A stretch of DNA of 41,157 nucleotides from Collinsella sp. (GTDB lineage Bacteria > Actinomycetota > Coriobacteriia > Coriobacteriales > Coriobacteriaceae): NCBI GenBank assembly GCA_018373675.1, contig JAHAGQ010000018.1, forward strand, positions 1 through 41,157, in the 5' to 3' direction. Below the pieces are notes generated by a model. That model was given only the letters and a program-made list of their open reading frames with translations. It was not told the DNA's origin and did not search any database. Below, piece by piece: positions 38,345 to 41,157 of the stretch. A program made the translations under genes and the position numbers. Position 1 is the first letter of the stretch. Every line of letters starts with the position of its first letter.

Positions 38345-38929
38345 GTGGACCTTCGCATTAAGAAAACCTACCGCGCCCTGTTCGATGCCTTCACCGAGCT
38401 TCTCGAGGAGCATCGTTTTGAGGACCTGACGGTTGCCATGCTGTGCGACCGCGCCATGATTCGCCGTACGACGTTCTACAAGCACTTTCGCGACAAGAAC
38501 GATTACTTTGCCTTTTATATCGATGAGCTTATGTCGGGTTTGCCGCAAAAACAGCCCGATGAGGCCGGTGCAGTGTCTGCCGAGGACGTGCGCGCGCTTC
38601 GGCACTCGATTTTGGACGATGCTATGGATTTGATTCTGACGCACGAGCGGCTCATGGATAACATTTTGGCAAGCAGCATGTCGGGCATGTTGACCAATGT
38701 TATTTGCGACCGCATTGCCCGCTCCATCCGCGAGCGTGTGATGAACGTGCTTGCCGAGGATGCCCTGGCTCCCGTGTCACTCGAGACGACGTCTGAGTTT
38801 GTCGCCGGCGGTATTATTCGACTTTTCACGATATGGTGGGAATCGGGCCACGATCTTGAGCGTCGACCTGAGATAGCCGACGTGGTCGATGCACTGTTTG
38901 AGCGGACCATGACGCCGGTGCATCACTAG
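38345..38929 (+). CDS. TetR/AcrR-family transcriptional regulator
   Basis: 194 residues from the chosen GTG. N-terminal HTH (about 8-52): YRALFDAFTELLEEHRFEDLTVAMLCDRAMIRRTTFYKHFRDKNDYF, with the TTFYKHF recognition helix typical of the family. The C-terminal ligand domain is all-helical and ends TIWWESGHDLERRPEIADVVDALF. The start is uncertain: GTG at 38345 has GAGG 12 bases upstream; ATG at 38333 is directly adjacent to that GAGG and less likely to be used. TAAGAT (about 38290) may be the -10. The divergent lemA could be a target. Confidence 0.85.
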   Translation: MDLRIKKTYRALFDAFTELLEEHRFEDLTVAMLCDRAMIRRTTFYKHFRDKNDYFAFYIDELMSGLPQKQPDEAGAVSAEDVRALRHSILDDAMDLILTHERLMDNILASSMSGMLTNVICDRIARSIRERVMNVLAEDALAPVSLETTSEFVAGGIIRLFTIWWESGHDLERRPEIADVVDALFERTMTPVHH

Positions 38930-38932
38930 GAG

Positions 38933-39022
38933 TGGCGGAGAGAGGGGGATTCGAACCCCCGGAACGCTCTCGCGCTCAACGGTTTTCAAGACCGCCGCAT
39001 TCAACCGCTCTGCCATCTCTCC
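38933..39022 (-). tRNA. tRNA-Ser (anticodon UGA)
   Basis: Read on the minus strand: acceptor GGAGAGA, D-arm GCAGAGCGGTTGAAT, anticodon stem-loop GGTCTTGAAAACC with TGA at the anticodon, a long variable arm (class II), T-arm GGGGGTTCGAATCCCCC and the matching 3' acceptor with encoded CCA (38933-38935). The gene lies between two plus-strand genes, 3 bases past the TetR stop. Confidence 0.95.
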
Positions 39023-39073
39023 GTGAGTCGTAATGATAGCATCGTTTTGAATTTGCAACAGGGAAGGCGAACG

Positions 39074-40855
39074 ATGACGATCACCGAAATCGACGAGAAG
39101 TTCATGCGCGAGGCGCTGGCCGAGGCGCGCGCCGCCGCGGCGGTGGGCGAGGTGCCCATCGGAGCCGTAGTGGTGCGCGACGGCGAGATTGTCGCGAGGG
39201 CGCATAATCGACGCGAGCTCGATCAGGATCCTTCGGCGCACGCAGAATTTGCGGCCCTGTGCGCTGCCGCTCGGTCGCTCGGTCGCTGGCGCCTTTCCGA
39301 TTGCACGGTCTATGTAACGCTCGAGCCTTGCTGCATGTGTGCGGGGCTTATGGTCAACGCGCGCGTTGGACGCTGTGCGTATGGCGCGGCCGATGCCAAG
39401 GCGGGCGCGCTGGGATCCCTATACGATTTGAATGCCGACTCGCGCCTGAATCATCGGTTTAACGTGACGGCCGGGGTCCTGGCGGATGAATGCCGTGAGC
39501 TGCTGAGTAGCTATTTTGGCGGTCTGCGCGGAGCGGGCGGCGCTGATTGCGGTTGTGGGGCTGATCTTGAAGCGCACGCCGCTCACGCCGCAGCGCTTGC
39601 AGGTGTCGGTGAGGATGCTGGCACGGTGGTTGACTTTGGTCCTGCGTGCCGCCGGCCCCGCCGTGTGCTGCTGGCGATCGACTCCTTTAAGGGCAGCGTT
39701 TCGAGTGCGCAGGCGGAGGCGGCGGTTGCCGAAGGCGTGCGCCGCGTTTGGCCCGATGCCGAGGTGTGCACATTGCCGCTGGCGGATGGCGGTGAGGGGA
39801 CGCTCGATGCCGTTGCCGCGTGCGGCGGTGAGCTCTCAACCTGCGATGTCGCAGGCCCCTTGGGCGACCGCGCGTCTGCCCGGATGCTGGTGGACGGCGA
39901 GCGCGAGTCCGCGGTCATCGAGATGGCCGAGGCGGCGGGTATTGGGTACTCGCCCTGTACAGAATCGGCGGCGCTTGCGGCTTCGACCTATGGCGTGGGC
40001 GAGCTCATGCTTCGCGCGGTTCGCACGGGCGCAAAGACTATCTATATTGGTTTGGGCGGCAGTGCCACCAACGATGGTGGCGCCGGCATGCTGCAGGCGC
40101 TGGGCGCGCGTGTGGTCGATGATCAGGGATGCGATGTCGCCCCCGGTCTTGCCGGCCTTGAGCAGGTGGCGAGCGTTGATCTGGCGCCCGCGCTGCAGGC
40201 TTTGGATGATGCTCGTATCGTTGTGCTTTCCGATGTCGAGAATCCGCTCGTGGGGCGTCGAGGCGCACTGGCGGTGTTCGGCGGGCAGAAGGGCCTGCCG
40301 GCGGATGATGTCGAGGTGCTGCGCAGATACGACGGCTGGATGGTCGGCTACGGTCGCTTGCTCGATGCGGCGATTGCCAGAGCTCGAGCCCAGGGGTTGT
40401 TGCGCACACCCGAGGGTGCTCGGACATTTGGCTCGGTGCTCGGAGTGCCCGGTGCCGGTGCCGCAGGCGGCCTGGGTGCCGCGCTGCTGGCGCTCGGGGC
40501 GGAGCTGCGTTCGGGCGTGGAGACGGTGCTCGATCTCGTGGGGTTTGACGAGCGCGTGCGCGATGTCGACCTGGTCATAACGGGCGAGGGCAATATGGAT
40601 GAGCAGTCCGCCGCCGGTAAGGCGCCGGTGGGTGTGGCCCGTCGTGCGAAGCGATATGGCAAGCCGGTGATTGCTGTCGTGGGCGGTCGCGCTGATAACC
40701 TGGATGCGGTGTATGGGCAAGGCATCGACCTTGTACTGCCGATTTGCCGCAAACCCATGGGCCTGGAACAGGCACTCGATCCGCAAGAAGCCACAACCAA
40801 CCTCATCTGCGCCGGCGAAGCGGCCGCTCGATCCTACGACCTTGGCCGTATCTAA
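39074..40855 (+). CDS. tadA: fusion: tRNA adenosine deaminase (TadA) - glycerate kinase
   Basis: 593 residues with two enzymes in one frame. Residues 1-151 are a full-length TadA: HAE (56-58, zinc His and proton-shuttle Glu) and PCCMC (85-89, zinc cysteines), which deaminates A34 to inosine in tRNA-Arg(ACG). Residues 152-196 are an Ala/Gly/Cys-rich linker. Residues 197-593 are a glycerate kinase of the GarK/GlxK family: LLAIDSFKGSVSS, LPLADGGEGTLDAV, IYIGLGGSATNDGGAGM, SDVENPL, VITGEGNMDEQSAAGKAP. The two roles have no known pathway link. No internal start with a ribosome site is seen at the junction (39527-39662). ATG at 39074 follows GGGAAGG. The pairing may be a lineage trait or a merged frame. 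Confidence 0.85.
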   Translation: MTITEIDEKFMREALAEARAAAAVGEVPIGAVVVRDGEIVARAHNRRELDQDPSAHAEFAALCAAARSLGRWRLSDCTVYVTLEPCCMCAGLMVNARVGRCAYGAADAKAGALGSLYDLNADSRLNHRFNVTAGVLADECRELLSSYFGGLRGAGGADCGCGADLEAHAAHAAALAGVGEDAGTVVDFGPACRRPRRVLLAIDSFKGSVSSAQAEAAVAEGVRRVWPDAEVCTLPLADGGEGTLDAVAACGGELSTCDVAGPLGDRASARMLVDGERESAVIEMAEAAGIGYSPCTESAALAASTYGVGELMLRAVRTGAKTIYIGLGGSATNDGGAGMLQALGARVVDDQGCDVAPGLAGLEQVASVDLAPALQALDDARIVVLSDVENPLVGRRGALAVFGGQKGLPADDVEVLRRYDGWMVGYGRLLDAAIARARAQGLLRTPEGARTFGSVLGVPGAGAAGGLGAALLALGAELRSGVETVLDLVGFDERVRDVDLVITGEGNMDEQSAAGKAPVGVARRAKRYGKPVIAVVGGRADNLDAVYGQGIDLVLPICRKPMGLEQALDPQEATTNLICAGEAAARSYDLGRI

Positions 40856-41157
40856 AACCCATCCCCTCGATAAGTCGCGGTGAAATACGGAGCGTTTTTG
40901 CCTTTAAGGGGCCAATTCAGTCCGTATTCCACCGCAACTTCGAGAATGGCCATTCGAGGTTGGCCGCCTTGTGCCTTGGTTCGGACCGTTTGCCACGAAA
41001 TGCGACCATCTACTACGTTAAACCGGCCACCTTCGACCATCCCGGAATTTGCAAAAACAAAACCGACGCTCCTATAAGTTGTCAAGAGGCAGTTTGCGGG
41101 AGCGCTCTCTCCAATTCGCACAGGAGCTCGTAATACCTCCTCTCCAGTTTCGTCGAC
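40852..41157 (-). CDS. possible 3' end of a minus-strand ORF, open at the window edge
   Basis: A minus-strand frame of about 101 codons is open from the right edge to a TAG at 40852, ending 4 bases inside the fusion gene's 3' end. The translated end (VEYGLNWPLKGKNAPYFTATYRG) runs through the inverted repeat at 40872-40940, so the frame may be repeat-derived rather than a real gene. No domain recognised. Confidence 0.3.
   Translation of the reverse strand, partial: VDETGEEVLRAPVRIGESAPANCLLTTYRSVGFVFANSGMVEGGRFNVVDGRISWQTVRTKAQGGQPRMAILEVAVEYGLNWPLKGKNAPYFTATYRGDGF
40872..40940. repeat. 69-bp inverted repeat at the right edge
   Basis: AAGTCGCGGTGAAATACGGA (40872-40891) and TCCGTATTCCACCGCAACTT (40921-40940) are inverted with 18 of 20 bases matching, around a 29-base loop. 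TATTTCACCGCAACTTA also appears once, alone, at about 16893-16910. Confidence 0.7.

Noticed and set aside
38777..39241. Minus-strand ORF across the tRNA-Ser gene
   Set aside because: It reads straight through a well-formed tRNA and antisense to TetR and TadA coding sequence.

Overview
The window looks like chromosome of a high-GC Gram-positive bacterium, most likely a gut Coriobacteriia member close to Collinsella. This rests on gene content and style: a second EF-G-like GTPase of the actinobacterial type, one-letter-perfect TACAAT -10 boxes, strong AAGGAG ribosome sites, GC-rich genes with AT-rich promoters, and many intergenic hairpin repeats. The assignment is inferred, not searched.

Layout. 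The left edge holds the 3' end of a 5S rRNA and its terminator. Then come a tail-anchored hypothetical, hsp20, an MBL-fold hydrolase divergent from the housekeeping run tilS-hpt-ftsH, a class I aminotransferase, a PHP-domain phosphoesterase and rlmD. 10.8-13.2 kb is a polar amino-acid ABC importer operon (lipoprotein, permease, ATPase), followed by an EF-G2-like factor and a membrane-anchored nuclease. 16.7-19.1 kb is accessory: an AlbA_2/ATPase regulator behind an array of about ten TCTCTCTAAA-type sites, flanked by repeats. 19.1-28.5 kb holds larE, a HAD phosphatase, a LacI regulator, glmS, a GntR regulator, a YeiH-type exporter, a degenerate NtrC-like regulator and a hypothetical membrane protein. 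28.5-34 kb holds a nitroreductase, a small hypothetical and a MarR-controlled heterodimeric ABC exporter. 34-41 kb holds cysE, dedA, ilvE, lemA, a TetR regulator, tRNA-Ser(UGA), and a single-chain TadA-glycerate kinase fusion. The right edge is repeat-like.

How the parts fit. Amino-acid supply is a theme: the ABC importer, cysE, ilvE and a class I aminotransferase. The importer and ilvE promoters share a CTTTACTTA-(AC/GT)-TAAAG palindrome. ilvE also has a 49-codon upstream ORF that starts where transcription should start and stops on the ilvE ATG.

The most unusual layer is non-coding. Four copies of a 45-bp CCTGCCAAAATAAACCTGTCCC hairpin, several other hairpins carrying a GGGGAC-like core, and at least five larger inverted-repeat elements (77-211 bp, most with a hairpin nested inside long arms) sit at gene ends. 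They look like REP/MITE-type elements, some of them reused as terminators. No CRISPR array, prophage or complete insertion sequence was seen.
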